64,000 nucleotides of DNA from Thermosynechococcus sp. GTDB taxonomy: Bacteria > Cyanobacteriota > Cyanobacteriia > Thermosynechococcales > Thermosynechococcaceae. The notes under the pieces are model-generated. The model did not search any database and was not told the DNA's origin. It worked only from the letters and a program-made list of their open reading frames with translations. The position numbers and the translations under genes were made by a program. This document shows, piece by piece, positions 8,817 through 18,513 of this stretch. The stretch lies in NCBI RefSeq assembly GCF_025999095.1, contig NZ_AP024678.1, positions 1,705,527-1,769,526 on the forward strand, written 5' to 3'. How positions within the stretch are numbered: position 1 is the first letter of the stretch; each line of letters starts with the position of its first letter.

Positions 8817-9553
8817 TGTTGCCGCGTCAACATCGCCTGCGCGATCGCCATGATTTTGACCACGTCTATCAACACCAAAGTGCCCACCACGGCAAACTGG
8901 CCGTTCTTTGGCTGGCGCCCCAATCCCCCAGGGAAGCACCACGGCTGGGTATTGTGGTCAGTAAAAAGGTCAGTAAGCGAGCCGTTGATCGGAACCGTTT
9001 GAAGCGGCAATGGCGGCGGGTGATTCGCCCACTCTTACCGCAGATAGCCGCAGGGTGGGATATGATTGTGGTGGTGCGTCAGGCGGCACTGCAAGTGAGT
9101 GACGAGGACTGTCGCGCTGAATTGACGCAGTTAATGGCCAAAGCAGGGATACTGACGATGCCGGGAATTTCCGAAGACGTTTACTACGAAGGCGGTCCCC
9201 ATTGGGGTGACTTGGTAATCAACTTGCTGTTGGGGCTAACGGTGATCTGTCTACCCCTTACCGTTGGTGCCATTGTCCGTGCTCTCTGGCTGCGGTACCG
9301 CATTACGAATCGGCGGATTACGGTGATTGGCGGCTGGATGGGGCGCGATCGCTCCGATGTGATTTATAGCGAAATCACCAAAGTCGTCACCGTTCCTCGC
9401 GGCTGGGGCGCCTATGGCGATATGGTTGTCACCCTCAAAGATGGTAGCCGCTTAGAAATGCGCGCTGTCCCCCGCTTCCGGGAAATTTACGACTATATTT
9501 CTACCAAATTGAGTCCCGCTGCCAAAAGTGTCAGTGGCGCGATTGGTTCTTAA
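8816..9553 (+). CDS. rnpA: RNase P protein fused in frame to a PH-domain protein
   Basis: Residues 1-113 are RnpA, the protein subunit of the tRNA 5'-maturation ribozyme RNase P; the RNA-binding motif is RNRLKRQWRR (60-69). Residues 115-245 match the bacterial PH-like membrane protein that other cyanobacteria encode as a separate gene between rnpA and yidC: EDVYYEGGPHWGDL, then one or two hydrophobic helices (130-158) and a bPH fold. No stop separates the parts. Met115 (ATG at 9158) has AGGGA eight bases upstream, so internal initiation could still make the PH protein alone. The start is GTG at 8816, overlapping the rpmH stop. Either a fusion or two in-frame genes sharing a frame is possible. 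Confidence 0.85.
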   Translation: MLPRQHRLRDRHDFDHVYQHQSAHHGKLAVLWLAPQSPREAPRLGIVVSKKVSKRAVDRNRLKRQWRRVIRPLLPQIAAGWDMIVVVRQAALQVSDEDCRAELTQLMAKAGILTMPGISEDVYYEGGPHWGDLVINLLLGLTVICLPLTVGAIVRALWLRYRITNRRITVIGGWMGRDRSDVIYSEITKVVTVPRGWGAYGDMVVTLKDGSRLEMRAVPRFREIYDYISTKLSPAAKSVSGAIGS

Positions 9554-9600
9554 GACCTAAGATAGTTCTGTTAACTGTTCACCCCTAATTGCAGGATTCC

Positions 9601-10803
9601 ATGGATTTTGGTATCGGTTTCCTCTCCAACAATGTCATGCTGCCAATCCTTGATTTTTTCTATGGGATTGTGCCCAGCTATGGCCTTGCGATTGTGGCTT
9701 TGACCCTGGTGGTGCGCTTTGCCGTCTATCCTTTGAGTGCCGGGTCAATTCGCAATATGCGGCGCATGAAGGTTGTCCAGCCGATCATGCAAAAACGGAT
9801 GCAGGAAATCCAGCAGAAATACAAGGACAATCCTGCGGAACAGCAAAAGGCAATGGCAGAGGTCTATAGGGAGTTTGGCAATCCCTTGGCGGGATGTTTC
9901 CCTCTGCTGTTGCAGTTGCCGATTCTCTTTGCCCTCTTTGCAACGCTGCGCGGATCACCCTTTGCCGATGTGAACTACCAAATCAACCTGCAAATTGTTC
10001 CCTCGGATCAACCTGTCTTAGCCCAGCCCTTTGCTACCAAACCGCAAAATATCTACGTTGACGAGGGGGTACACTTCCCGATTCAAGCGGTGGTTCCCAG
10101 CGGTACCAGGATTCCAGTCGGTCAAGGGGTGGATCTGCAGTTCCAAACCAAGGAGGGTAAACCCTTTAGTGAACTGGTGGCTGCGTACCCCAATAGTCAC
10201 TTGCAACCAAAGTGGCAAATTATTCGCGGTCAAGAGCGAGCAACCATTGATAGCGAAGGTCATCTGCAAGCCCTGCAACCTGGTGAGGTAACAGTTCAGG
10301 GAACCATTCCGGGGATTGCCGCTGATAAAGGTTTCCTCTTTATCTCTGCCCTTGGCCATGTGGGTGTCATTGATCAGGGGGAACTATTCATGACGCTGCC
10401 CGACGGTACACGCCAGTTTAATTGGGGCGCGATCCACTGGGATATTCTCATCATGATCCTTGGCTTTGGCGTCAGTCTCTATGTCAATCAGTTGCTCTCT
10501 GGCCAAGGCAGCAGCAACCCACAGCAGCAAACGGTTAATCAATTAACACCGATTATCTTCTCGGGGATGTTTCTCTTTTTCCCGCTGCCGGCAGGGGTAC
10601 TACTCTATATGCTAATAGCCAACATCTTCCAGACGGTGCAAACCTTTATTCTGCAGCGGGAGCCGCTACCAGAGAATCTCCAAAAACTCGTGGAGGAGCA
10701 GGAACGGGCTGAAGCCCTCAAAAATCGTGCTGCTCTTCCCTTTGAGGGTAAGGGAGCTAAAGGGGCTAAGGCCACCAAAGCCAAGCGTCATCCATCAAGT
10801 TGA
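9601..10803 (+). CDS. yidC: Membrane protein insertase YidC/Oxa1/Alb3
   Basis: Inserts and folds membrane proteins, alone or with Sec; in cyanobacteria it serves both plasma and thylakoid membranes. The first helix (about 14-45), the conserved YidC core with [18 protein letters not shown] (about 95-115), and C-terminal helices around 280-300 and 345-370 are visible. Between core helices, residues about 120-275 form a large extracytoplasmic insertion whose end ([19 protein letters not shown]) looks like a bacterial Ig-like (BIG2) domain. The C-terminus is Lys/Ala-rich, as expected for ribosome contact. ATG at 9601 is preferred over the TTG at 9589. Confidence 0.93.
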   Translation: MDFGIGFLSNNVMLPILDFFYGIVPSYGLAIVALTLVVRFAVYPLSAGSIRNMRRMKVVQPIMQKRMQEIQQKYKDNPAEQQKAMAEVYREFGNPLAGCFPLLLQLPILFALFATLRGSPFADVNYQINLQIVPSDQPVLAQPFATKPQNIYVDEGVHFPIQAVVPSGTRIPVGQGVDLQFQTKEGKPFSELVAAYPNSHLQPKWQIIRGQERATIDSEGHLQALQPGEVTVQGTIPGIAADKGFLFISALGHVGVIDQGELFMTLPDGTRQFNWGAIHWDILIMILGFGVSLYVNQLLSGQGSSNPQQQTVNQLTPIIFSGMFLFFPLPAGVLLYMLIANIFQTVQTFILQREPLPENLQKLVEEQERAEALKNRAALPFEGKGAKGAKATKAKRHPSS

Positions 10804-10811
10804 GGGGAGGC

Positions 10812-11348
10812 ATGACTGCTGATCCAATTGCCGCGGGGTGTACATGGCTGGAACAGGCGCTTGCCTTAGCAGGCTTCAAGACAACCGTTGCCGTGGTGGA
10901 GTCGCCTTTGGCAGGCGTGGTGCCGGGGTACTGGCTAGAGATTGATCGCCAGTCCCTGAGTGCGGCGCAAATTGAGTCACTGCTGGCCAACAATGCCCAA
11001 GCCCTCGATGCACTGCAATATCTGCTCAATGCAACCCTGAATTTAGGGCGATCGCGGGAGGAGCAAACGGCTTTTACCTTGGAATTGGCGGGCTATCGCC
11101 GGGCCCGTTATCGCCAGTTGCAGGAGATTGCCCATCAGGTGGCGGCCCGAGTCCTGGACACTGGTAAACCTCTTGAAATTCGCTCCCTTTCAGCAGCGGA
11201 GCGGCGTGTTGTCCACAGTCTCATTAAGCTAGAGAGCGATCGCCTGGAAACCTTTAGCCACGGTGAAGAACCCGATCGCCGCTTGGTGGTGCAGTTAGCC
11301 CAAGGGGCTGAGGCCAAGGTGGCGGCTGATCCGCTGCAGCAGGTATAG
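10812..11348 (+). CDS. khpB: RNA-binding protein KhpB/Jag
   Basis: Single-stranded nucleic-acid-binding protein with a KH type II domain (about 70-105 of 178 residues) followed by an R3H domain, where ERRVVHSLI and RLETFSHGEEPDRRLVV are typical. Bacterial homologues bind many RNAs and are usually encoded right after yidC, as here. The ATG at 10812 has GGGGAGG just upstream. Its last 54 bases overlap the convergent glutaminase gene. Confidence 0.85.
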   Translation: MTADPIAAGCTWLEQALALAGFKTTVAVVESPLAGVVPGYWLEIDRQSLSAAQIESLLANNAQALDALQYLLNATLNLGRSREEQTAFTLELAGYRRARYRQLQEIAHQVAARVLDTGKPLEIRSLSAAERRVVHSLIKLESDRLETFSHGEEPDRRLVVQLAQGAEAKVAADPLQQV

Positions 11349-12179
11349 ACCCAAAAGGGAGTTGCCACTCCTGTCGAGGGGGGGACTATAGCAGGCGATC
11401 GCCCCCTGGCGCGGCACAATGGCCAAAATTACACCGCTGACCCCCGATTTCATCGGCAAGCCAATTTCTAGGCTATAGCGGGGAGAGTCCTCGTAAAGAC
11501 CACAGGTGAGCATCAAAACATTCACCTGCTGGCGGTGGCGATCGCTCACCTTGGCATGGGGCAGTGCTAATAGGAGACCCAAGCGACCCACTTCCTCAAC
11601 AGTGCCTTGGAAACAGCACACTTGATTGTAGATCTCAAGGGCAACCTCCGCATCGGCAATGCGTCCAGACTCCACTAAAAAGTGGGCAAGGGTGCGATTT
11701 TGCCAGTTGGGATGGCGAGAGACTGCCCCTAGGACCTCCTGGTCCACCTGCAACTGCGTACCGGCACACTCATTGAGCCATGTTTGAAGGGCCGTGGCAC
11801 CACCAACATGAGCCAACTGACTAGCGAGGGCGATCGCCCCACTATTGATCATGGGATTGCGCGGCCACCCCTGATCGAGGGTTAACTGCAACACAGAGTT
11901 ATAGGGGTAATCTGAGGGGCGCTGCCCTACCCACGTCCACACCTGCTCCTGCCATAGCGTCAAGGCATACAGCAGTAAAAAGGGCTTAATCGCACTCATC
12001 AAGGGAAAGCGCAAACGGGAATGCCCAAGGGTAAACTGTTGCTCCGGTGTCACCACTGCCAAGGCAAAGGCCTCAGACCTCACCCTGGGTAGGCGCTGCA
12101 GTGGTTCCCCTTTGGAAATTTCTGTTGCAGCCGCCTCAAGCCACTCTTGGATGAGGTCAGGGTGGAGTTGCCGCAACAT
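11295..12179 (-). CDS. glsA: Glutaminase
   Basis: Serine-dependent glutaminase of the beta-lactamase-like fold; hydrolyses glutamine to glutamate and ammonia. Family motifs: MSAIKP giving the catalytic Ser-x-x-Lys (about residue 62), NPMINSGAIA (substrate contact), and MKSGVSG near the C-terminus. The 294 residues are close to the family length. It starts eight bases after the rne stop on the same strand, so it probably shares the rne transcript. Its end overlaps khpB by 54 bases. Confidence 0.88.
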   Translation of the reverse strand: MLRQLHPDLIQEWLEAAATEISKGEPLQRLPRVRSEAFALAVVTPEQQFTLGHSRLRFPLMSAIKPFLLLYALTLWQEQVWTWVGQRPSDYPYNSVLQLTLDQGWPRNPMINSGAIALASQLAHVGGATALQTWLNECAGTQLQVDQEVLGAVSRHPNWQNRTLAHFLVESGRIADAEVALEIYNQVCCFQGTVEEVGRLGLLLALPHAKVSDRHRQQVNVLMLTCGLYEDSPRYSLEIGLPMKSGVSGVILAIVPRQGAIACYSPPLDRSGNSLLGLYLLQRISRHLGLSPLG

Positions 12180-12187
12180 TACTGCAC

Positions 12188-14185
12188 CTAGGCGTTGGCA
12201 TCAAGGGAGAGTTGCTCGCTACTGGTCACCCGTCGCCGCCGCCGCCGACCTAGGGGCACAGAGGCCTCTGGGGTGGACGCTTCGCCAACGGATTCAGCCT
12301 CAGTCCTCACTTCACTCACTTCTGGCTCACTGGTATTGAGCAGCGCGGTGGCAGGAATTGGCTCAACATTAATCGTGCTGACCCCCGGGGAGGGCAGCTC
12401 ATCAGCAGTCTCTGGGGCCTCCTCTGGCACTCCCTCACTAGCGGGGGGCCTTGTTTTCTGGGGTAGGGGTAGGGGGTCTTGGCCAGGGCGTGCCACCATA
12501 ACAATTGTTCCCCGCGGATTTTTCACCTCTTCAGGATAGAGAACCAAGGGTGAAATCCCCATCTCCGCATAGACCGCCTGCTCTTGATCCGTCATTGTTA
12601 CGGTAATCACTTCCGCTGGTTCAGAGCGGCTCGGACGGGTAGGGCGCGGCGGACGGCTCTCCACTTTAACCACTGGCGGCGGGGCTGTTTCTGGAGGCGG
12701 GGTAGCCCCCTTGCGGCCATTCCCATTTTCAGAGGTACGGCGAGGGCTGCGTGGGGTTGGAGGATGACTACTGCGGGAAGAACGCGGGCGAATACCCCCC
12801 ACCGCTTGGTAGTCAGGGTGGTTAATGAGTTGGGTCTCTAGGCTGCTACTGGCAAAGCCGTTGGGCTCAGTGCGAGCCTCCAAACTGCGACGTGGTTCGG
12901 GTGGACGCGGCAGGGGCGATCGCTCAACAATTTCGCCGGGGCTATCCTCCGGTTCACCGGGTAAATGCACCAAGTGACCCAAGCCACCACAGGCACTACA
13001 GGGACGACCAAAGAGTTCATAGATATTTTGGCCTTGGCGTTTGCGGGTCAGCTCCACCAGCCCCAGTTCCGAGAGTTGAGCAATTTGGGGACGGGCTTTA
13101 TCCGCGCGCAGGGCTTTACTAAAGTGCTCCAGCAGTTGCAACTGATCGCGGCGGGAATCCATGTCAATAAAATCGACAATGATCACGCCAGCAATATTGC
13201 GCAGTCGCAGTTGGCGAGCAATTTCCGTAGCCGCTTCGCAGTTTGTCCACAGTACTGTTTCCCGCGAGGTGGCTGAACTGGTGAATGAACCGGAGTTCAC
13301 ATCAATGACCGTCAAGGCCTCTGTCGGTTGAATGATGATATAGCCACCGGAGGGCAAATCCACGCGGGGTTTAAGGGCTTCACGGATGGCAGCATTCACC
13401 CGGAAGTAATCCAAAATGGGAATGGGTTCCTGGTGATAGTCAATGAGAACCCCCACGGGTCTATTGACATTCCAATTTTTCAGGTGCTGTTTGACCCGTT
13501 TGACCCCATCCGGTGTATCCACCACAATGCGGTTGACATCGCTGCTATAGACATCCCGCAGCACTTTCTGGATAAAGTCATCATCCCGCCCTAGAAGCTG
13601 GGGAGGACGGCTGGAGGCTGCCTGCTGTTGAATCGCTTCCCACTGCCGTTGCAGGAGTTCGAGATCTTCAAGAATGGCCTCTTCGGAGACCCCCTCAGCC
13701 TCGGTGCGCACCAGTAGCCCCATCCCTGGGGGTTTGACCAAAATACCCAAGGCGCGTAGCCGATGCCGTTCCGCGTCATTGGTAATCCGTCGCGATAGAT
13801 TCACCCCCCGACCGTAGGGCATCAGCACAAGATAGCGTCCGGGCAACGATATATTTCCTGTCAGCCGGGGCCCCTTGGTGCCCGTGGGTTCCTTCATCAC
13901 CTGAACCAGTACTTTTTGCTGTGGTGCCAGCAATTCCGTGATTGCCCCAGCAGTTCGCTTCAGGCGCAATGGGCCAAGGTCACTGACATGGATAAAGCCA
14001 TTGCGGGAGGCATCCCCCAAGTTGACAAAGGCAGCATCAATGCCCGGCAGGACATTTTCAACAACGCCAAGGTAGATGTCGCCCACCTGATGGGTTCCCG
14101 TGGCTACGATTAATTCTTGGATTTGATCTTCGGCAAAGACCGCCGCTAGCCGATGTTCCTCGGCAATAATAATTTGCTTAGGCAT
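12188..14185 (-). CDS. rne: Ribonuclease E/G
   Basis: Endoribonuclease that starts mRNA decay and processes rRNA. The catalytic half (1-410) has an S1 domain (35-125), the DNase-like active site with DVNSGSF and VDFIDM supplying the metal aspartates, and the zinc-link CSACGG near residue 405. The C-terminal half is disordered, proline-rich and acidic, and closes with the arginine run RRRRRR followed by VTSSEQ. A basic nonapeptide like this is known in cyanobacterial RNase E as the polynucleotide phosphorylase docking site. There is no amphipathic helix typical of E. coli. A long structured leader lies upstream, suggesting autoregulation by cleavage, as known for other RNase E genes. Confidence 0.94.
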   Translation of the reverse strand: MPKQIIIAEEHRLAAVFAEDQIQELIVATGTHQVGDIYLGVVENVLPGIDAAFVNLGDASRNGFIHVSDLGPLRLKRTAGAITELLAPQQKVLVQVMKEPTGTKGPRLTGNISLPGRYLVLMPYGRGVNLSRRITNDAERHRLRALGILVKPPGMGLLVRTEAEGVSEEAILEDLELLQRQWEAIQQQAASSRPPQLLGRDDDFIQKVLRDVYSSDVNRIVVDTPDGVKRVKQHLKNWNVNRPVGVLIDYHQEPIPILDYFRVNAAIREALKPRVDLPSGGYIIIQPTEALTVIDVNSGSFTSSATSRETVLWTNCEAATEIARQLRLRNIAGVIIVDFIDMDSRRDQLQLLEHFSKALRADKARPQIAQLSELGLVELTRKRQGQNIYELFGRPCSACGGLGHLVHLPGEPEDSPGEIVERSPLPRPPEPRRSLEARTEPNGFASSSLETQLINHPDYQAVGGIRPRSSRSSHPPTPRSPRRTSENGNGRKGATPPPETAPPPVVKVESRPPRPTRPSRSEPAEVITVTMTDQEQAVYAEMGISPLVLYPEEVKNPRGTIVMVARPGQDPLPLPQKTRPPASEGVPEEAPETADELPSPGVSTINVEPIPATALLNTSEPEVSEVRTEAESVGEASTPEASVPLGRRRRRRVTSSEQLSLDANA

Positions 14186-14439
14186 CCATTATCCTTAGAA
14201 TTTCTTAACAAAATAAACGTCAGCATAAGTTGGCTAAAGGCATCTCGCACAGTGCTTAGCCACTCTTGCCCCTGTAAGGGACGTGTGCAAGTTTGGCTTT
14301 AAGATGGTTGGGAAAAGGGTTCCTGTAGAGACGGGTTGGCATTGGAACGCGAAACGCAGCTGTGGTGATACCTAAAAAGCTCTGCACGATTTGCAGAAAG
14401 GAAAGATGTCACCCCATGCCAGCCTTTACGAAAGTCTAT

Positions 14440-14476
14440 GCTTAACCTTTGGTCTCTTGAGCTATGGAGGTTAAGC
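14440..14476. repeat. 9-bp perfect inverted repeat in the rne leader
   Basis: GCTTAACCT at 14440-14448 pairs exactly with AGGTTAAGC at 14468-14476 around a 19-base loop. It would lie near the 5' end of an rne transcript starting near 14506. It has no T run on either side in the right place for a terminator, so a regulatory or stabilising RNA stem is more likely. Confidence 0.65.
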
Positions 14477-14512
14477 AAAAGGGATTTTCTACAGTACTTT
14501 TAATATTCCCTG

Positions 14513-14518
14513 ATTATA
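14513..14518 (-). promoter_or_regulatory. Candidate -10 box for rne
   Basis: Perfect TATAAT on the minus strand. A perfect TTGACA lies upstream at 14527-14532 but only eight bases away, too close to pair with it. So only the -10 box can be proposed, with a start site near 14506. Confidence 0.35.
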
Positions 14519-14718
14519 TGGGTCTCTGTCAAGATTGGCTAGGGAATTTTGCAAAGATTTTCACCGTCGCTGCCCCTAAGCCTCTTGAGCCCAAGTAGTG
14601 TGCCACTTTCCAAACCTGATAGGACACTTTGGCGATCGGCTGCAAAGCTGCTACAACTATAGGCATCTGTTATTAAGCGTTTTGGCTAGAAAATTAGCCA
14701 CATTGAGGAGAAGTGCCC

Positions 14719-15729
14719 ATGGGAGTCCACATCAAGCAGGCAGTGGAAGTCGCAACCTATATCATCTCACAACGCCTACAGGGCAAAAAGCGCTTTCCCC
14801 TCACCTTGATGCTTGAGCCTCTCTTTCGCTGTAATCTGGCCTGTTCGGGTTGCGGTAAAATTCAGCATCCCCTTGAAGTCCTGCGCAAATATCTCACCCC
14901 CGAGGAGTGCTTCCGGGCCGTTGAGGAATGTGGTGCGCCAATTGTCGCCATTCCCGGCGGGGAACCCCTGCTGCACCCGCAAATTGATGAAATTGTCAGT
15001 GGCTTGGTAGCACGGCGGAAGTTTGTTTACTTGTGTACCAATGGCATTCTCCTAGAGGAAAATCTCCATAGGTTCAAGCCCTCCCCCTACTTTAGCTTCA
15101 GCGTTCACCTCGATGGCCTGCGGGAGTGGCACGACAAATGTGTGGCCCGTAAAGGGGTCTTTGACACGGCTGTCAAAGCAATCAAAGCGGCTAAAGCCAA
15201 GGGCTTCCGTGTCACCACTAACACGACGATTTTTGAAGGGGTGGATCCCAAGGAAATCCAGGAATTCTTTGATTTTGTCAGTTCCCTAGGGGTAGACGGC
15301 ATGATGATCTCCCCCGGCTATGCCTACGAATGGGCACCGGATCAGGAGCACTTCCTGAAGCGGGAGCAAACCCGTGCCCTCTTCCGTGAAATCCTTGCCC
15401 CCTACCGTGCAGGTCAGAAGAAGTGGAATTTTAACCACAATCCCCTGTTCCTTGATTTCCTTGTGGGTGAAAAGGACTACGAGTGTACCCCTTGGGGCAT
15501 GCCCAGCTATAGTGTGTTGGGTTGGCAGAAACCCTGCTACCTCCTCAATGAGGGGCACTACAAGACGTGGCAGGAACTGATTGAAAATACCGACTGGGAG
15601 AAGTATGGCCACAAAAGTGGCAATCCCAAGTGCCGTGACTGCATGGTGCACTGTGGTTATGAGGCCACTGCTGCCATGGATGCCTTTAATCCCGCCAATA
15701 TGGTTAAGGCGGCGAGCAGTCTTTTCTAA
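14719..15729 (+). CDS. hpnH: Adenosyl-hopene transferase (hopanoid radical SAM)
   Basis: Radical-SAM enzyme that joins the adenosyl radical to diploptene, the first step toward extended C35 hopanoids of the membrane. C38, C42 and C45 form the CX3CX2C cluster motif (CNLACSGC). Further family features are [26 protein letters not shown], and the C-terminal Cys-rich [12 protein letters not shown]. At 336 residues it has family length. ATG at 14719 has GAGGAG nine bases upstream. Its stop overlaps the stop of the convergent lipoprotein gene by a few bases. Confidence 0.92.
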   Translation: MGVHIKQAVEVATYIISQRLQGKKRFPLTLMLEPLFRCNLACSGCGKIQHPLEVLRKYLTPEECFRAVEECGAPIVAIPGGEPLLHPQIDEIVSGLVARRKFVYLCTNGILLEENLHRFKPSPYFSFSVHLDGLREWHDKCVARKGVFDTAVKAIKAAKAKGFRVTTNTTIFEGVDPKEIQEFFDFVSSLGVDGMMISPGYAYEWAPDQEHFLKREQTRALFREILAPYRAGQKKWNFNHNPLFLDFLVGEKDYECTPWGMPSYSVLGWQKPCYLLNEGHYKTWQELIENTDWEKYGHKSGNPKCRDCMVHCGYEATAAMDAFNPANMVKAASSLF

Positions 15730-17015
15730 CGGGGGCGCATTAGTTGCCAACGTTGCTCTGCCGTTTCCACTGCGGCTTGCGGGGTTAATTTTCCAAGCAG
15801 AACGCTTTCGATCGCTCGCCCAAGGGTTTGGGAAAAGCGGGCATAGCCACGGAAGTTGGGGCGGGCTTGAGCCGCAGCCATCTGCTCCAAAAAGACACGG
15901 AGGGCGGGTTGTTGTGCCACAAAGGCCCGATAGCGATCGTTGGCACACACCCGTTCATTGATGGGCAAATACCCTGTGCCCAAGGCCCACTCCGTTTGAA
16001 ATTCTTCACTGAGAACGTAGTTCAAGAAGGCTAACGCTGCCTCTTCCCGCTGGGGGGTTGAGCGAAAAACAAAGAGATTTTCACCCCCCAGGGCAGTTGC
16101 AGCAGTCTGGAGAGCAGGCATGGGGAGGACGGCAAAATCCACCCCCGACTGCTGTAATTGCGGCAATGTCCAAGGCCCGGTAATCTGCATTGCCACCTCG
16201 CCACGGATAAATTGATCCAGTTCATAGCCCCGTTCGGGGGCCGAGAGTATCGCTAAGCCCTCTTGTCGCAGACGTTGCCAAAACTCAAGGGCCGCGATCG
16301 CCGCTGGGGTGTCAATGTGGGCGGTTTCTGGCGTTTCTCCGAGACTGCCACCGGCACTCCAAAAGAAGGGCAACCAAGTAAAGACGGCAAATTCCCCTTG
16401 ACCAAGGGGAAGGAGCAGTGGGGTAATACCCTGGGCCTTTAGGGTTTGGCTCACCTGCTCTAGTTCCTGCCATGTGCTGGGTAGTATTTTAACGCCAGCA
16501 GCGGCGAATAAACTCGGACGATAAAAAATTCCAAGGTTGTTGGTAGCAAAGGGAATTGACCAGTAATGGCCGCCGTAGCGCATGGTTGGTATCAGGGCAG
16601 GACTGACTTGGTCACGGTAGGGGGAAGCTTGCCACCAATCATCCAGGGGACGCAGAGCCCCCAGATCAACAAATTGCCCCGTGATCGTGGGGTTATACCA
16701 GAGCAGATCTGGGGCGGCATTGCCCACCACGGCGGCTAGAATTTTCGGCAACTGCTGGTCGGGTTGGCCAACGTAGAGGGCTTGGACATGAATCTGGGGA
16801 TGGCGGGCATTGAAGCGATCCACAAGACGCTGGAGTACGACACGGTTAGGGGGTGGGTTGACCCCATGCCAGAAAATCAGTTCAATTGGCTGCTCGGATT
16901 GAGTCGCTGTTGTGCAACCGATGAGCAGTAGGCTTAGGAAACCCAGCAGTAGGGCAAACCAGCCGCGTCTATTGCAGCCGATCAATCGTGCGGTATTGAA
17001 TGGCTTCCGCCACAT
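15726..17015 (-). CDS. ABC transporter sugar-binding lipoprotein (family 1)
   Basis: Extracellular solute-binding protein, probably for a sugar. The N-terminus has a basic start, a hydrophobic stretch and lipobox LLIGC (Cys near residue 34), so it would be lipid-anchored on the periplasmic face. The remainder has the type 1 fold pattern: [31 protein letters not shown] and AMQITGPW. No permease or ATPase gene is adjacent. The ATG at 17015 overlaps the comM 3' end by 47 bases; TTG codons closer to the stop would shorten the n-region, and ATG at 17054 would lengthen it. Confidence 0.82.
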   Translation of the reverse strand: MWRKPFNTARLIGCNRRGWFALLLGFLSLLLIGCTTATQSEQPIELIFWHGVNPPPNRVVLQRLVDRFNARHPQIHVQALYVGQPDQQLPKILAAVVGNAAPDLLWYNPTITGQFVDLGALRPLDDWWQASPYRDQVSPALIPTMRYGGHYWSIPFATNNLGIFYRPSLFAAAGVKILPSTWQELEQVSQTLKAQGITPLLLPLGQGEFAVFTWLPFFWSAGGSLGETPETAHIDTPAAIAALEFWQRLRQEGLAILSAPERGYELDQFIRGEVAMQITGPWTLPQLQQSGVDFAVLPMPALQTAATALGGENLFVFRSTPQREEAALAFLNYVLSEEFQTEWALGTGYLPINERVCANDRYRAFVAQQPALRVFLEQMAAAQARPNFRGYARFSQTLGRAIESVLLGKLTPQAAVETAEQRWQLMRPR

Positions 17016-18498
17016 GGGCAGCGGTAATCGTTTCACAGTCGGCCAGATCAGCAATGGTACGGGCTACTTTTAGGATACGGTCTGTGGCTCGCGCCGATAG
17101 CCCCAGTTGGGCGATCGCCCTCTCGAGAAGCTTGATCGAAGCCTCATCCAAGGCACACCACTGGCGCAGATGGCGACTTTGCATTTGGGCATTGCAGTGC
17201 AGGTTGGGCTCCTCGGCAAACCGCTGTTGCGCTCGCGATCGCGCTGCCAAGACTCGCTGCCGTACTGTGGCTGAATCTTCCCCTAGGGGTTGGCGGGTGA
17301 TTTCCTCTGGCTTGAGGCGGCTGACACTCACTTGCAAATCAATGCGATCCAACAGGGGACCAGAGAGCTTTGCCCAATACTGTTCTCGCTGGCGCGGCGA
17401 GCAGGTACAGGGTTGCACCGGATCCCCATAGTAGCCACAGGGGCAGGGATTTGTACTGGCCACTAAGGTAAATTGAGCCGGAAAAACCACCGATTGGCGG
17501 GCGCGCGCAATGCTGACTTGGCCATCCTCAAGGGGCTGCCGCAGCAGCTCCAACACATCCCGCTTGAATTCCGTCAATTCGTCGAGAAAGAGCACCCCCC
17601 GGTGAGCCAGGGAGATTTCCCCGGGCCGCGGGTAACTGCCACCCCCCACCAGGGCAGCACCAGAGGCAGAATGGTGAGGACTACGAAAGGGAGGCGCCTG
17701 GAGCAATTGCCCACGTTCTTTCAGCAAGCCAGCAACGGAGTGAATTTTCGTGACTTCAAGGGCCTCTTCAAACGTCAAGGGGGGCAAGATTGTTGGTAAC
17801 CGCCGCGCCAACATTGTTTTGCCACTCCCCGGTGGCCCGATAAAGATCAGATTGTGCCCCCCCGCCGCCGCAATTTCTAGGGCACGCCGTGCCTGATACT
17901 GCCCCTTAACATCCTTGAGATCAACGGTAAATTGGGGGGAGGTAGCCGACGCCCAACAGGGGGAGGGCGCCGCGGGCGATCGCGAGCTAGGGTTATTCAA
18001 AAAGGCTGCGACTTCGGCAAGAGTGTGGCAACCATAGACCTTTAGTCCCCGCACGAGCGCTGCTTCCGTCACATTGGCCGTGGGCACCACTAGGCCGCTT
18101 ATTCCTTGGGTCTGGGCGGCCAGGGCGATCGCCAGTACCCCGGCCACGGGTTGCAAAGTACCATCGAGGGACAGTTCCCCGACAAAAAGATGGTCGCCGA
18201 GTAAATCCGTTGCCACCTGTCCTGAAGCGGCCAAGATGCCAATACTAATGGGAAGATCAAAGCTGGGGCCTTCTTTACGTAAGTCGGCGGGGGTGAGATT
18301 GACGACAATTTGCCCCATTGGGAAGCTAAAACCAGCGTTGCGAATGGCTGCCCTAACACGCTCCCGTGCCTCTTGAACGCCAGCATCCGGCAGACCTACC
18401 ACCACCATCCTGGGTAAGCCGCTGGAAACATCCACTTCGACGCCAACGGGAATTGCGTCAATTCCTAGAACAGCAGCACTCCAAACCCGCGCCAGCAT
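16969..18498 (-). CDS. comM: ComM/YifB AAA+ helicase-like protein
   Basis: Mg-chelatase-like AAA+ protein. ComM is known to be a hexameric branch-migration helicase that aids integration of DNA during natural transformation; Thermosynechococcus is naturally competent, which fits. N-terminal Lon-protease-like domain (1-170), then AAA+ with Walker A GPPGSGKTM (about 220-228), FRSPHHSAS, LFLDELTEF (Walker B), and the Cys-rich NPCPCGYYGD. The 509 residues are standard length. A strong hairpin sits 16-56 bases before its start. Confidence 0.93.
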   Translation of the reverse strand: MLARVWSAAVLGIDAIPVGVEVDVSSGLPRMVVVGLPDAGVQEARERVRAAIRNAGFSFPMGQIVVNLTPADLRKEGPSFDLPISIGILAASGQVATDLLGDHLFVGELSLDGTLQPVAGVLAIALAAQTQGISGLVVPTANVTEAALVRGLKVYGCHTLAEVAAFLNNPSSRSPAAPSPCWASATSPQFTVDLKDVKGQYQARRALEIAAAGGHNLIFIGPPGSGKTMLARRLPTILPPLTFEEALEVTKIHSVAGLLKERGQLLQAPPFRSPHHSASGAALVGGGSYPRPGEISLAHRGVLFLDELTEFKRDVLELLRQPLEDGQVSIARARQSVVFPAQFTLVASTNPCPCGYYGDPVQPCTCSPRQREQYWAKLSGPLLDRIDLQVSVSRLKPEEITRQPLGEDSATVRQRVLAARSRAQQRFAEEPNLHCNAQMQSRHLRQWCALDEASIKLLERAIAQLGLSARATDRILKVARTIADLADCETITAAHVAEAIQYRTIDRLQ

Positions 18499-18513
18499 AG
18501 CCTCAAGATCAGA

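Larger units (their letters stand above)
14186..14718. other. 533-bp divergent gap: rne leader and hpnH upstream region
   Basis: No protein-coding gene, tRNA or known structured RNA was recognised. The half next to rne contains four inverted repeats: 14232-14261 (GGCTAA/TTAGCC), 14265-14291 (CTTGC/GCAAG enclosing CCCT/AGGG), 14381-14397 (TCTGCA/TGCAGA) and 14440-14476 (GCTTAACCT/AGGTTAAGC). A perfect minus-strand TATAAT lies at 14513-14518. If used, the rne leader would be about 320 nt, AU-rich at its 5' end and heavily folded. The hpnH ribosome-binding site GAGGAG is at 14705-14710. Confidence 0.6.

Noticed and set aside
14513-14532. TTGACA and TATAAT together upstream of rne
   Set aside because: Both are perfect on the minus strand but only eight bases apart, so they cannot form one sigma-70 promoter; only the -10 box is listed.
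15286-15948. Open frame of 220 codons on the minus strand
   Set aside because: It is antisense to hpnH and the lipoprotein gene, with no family likeness or start signal.
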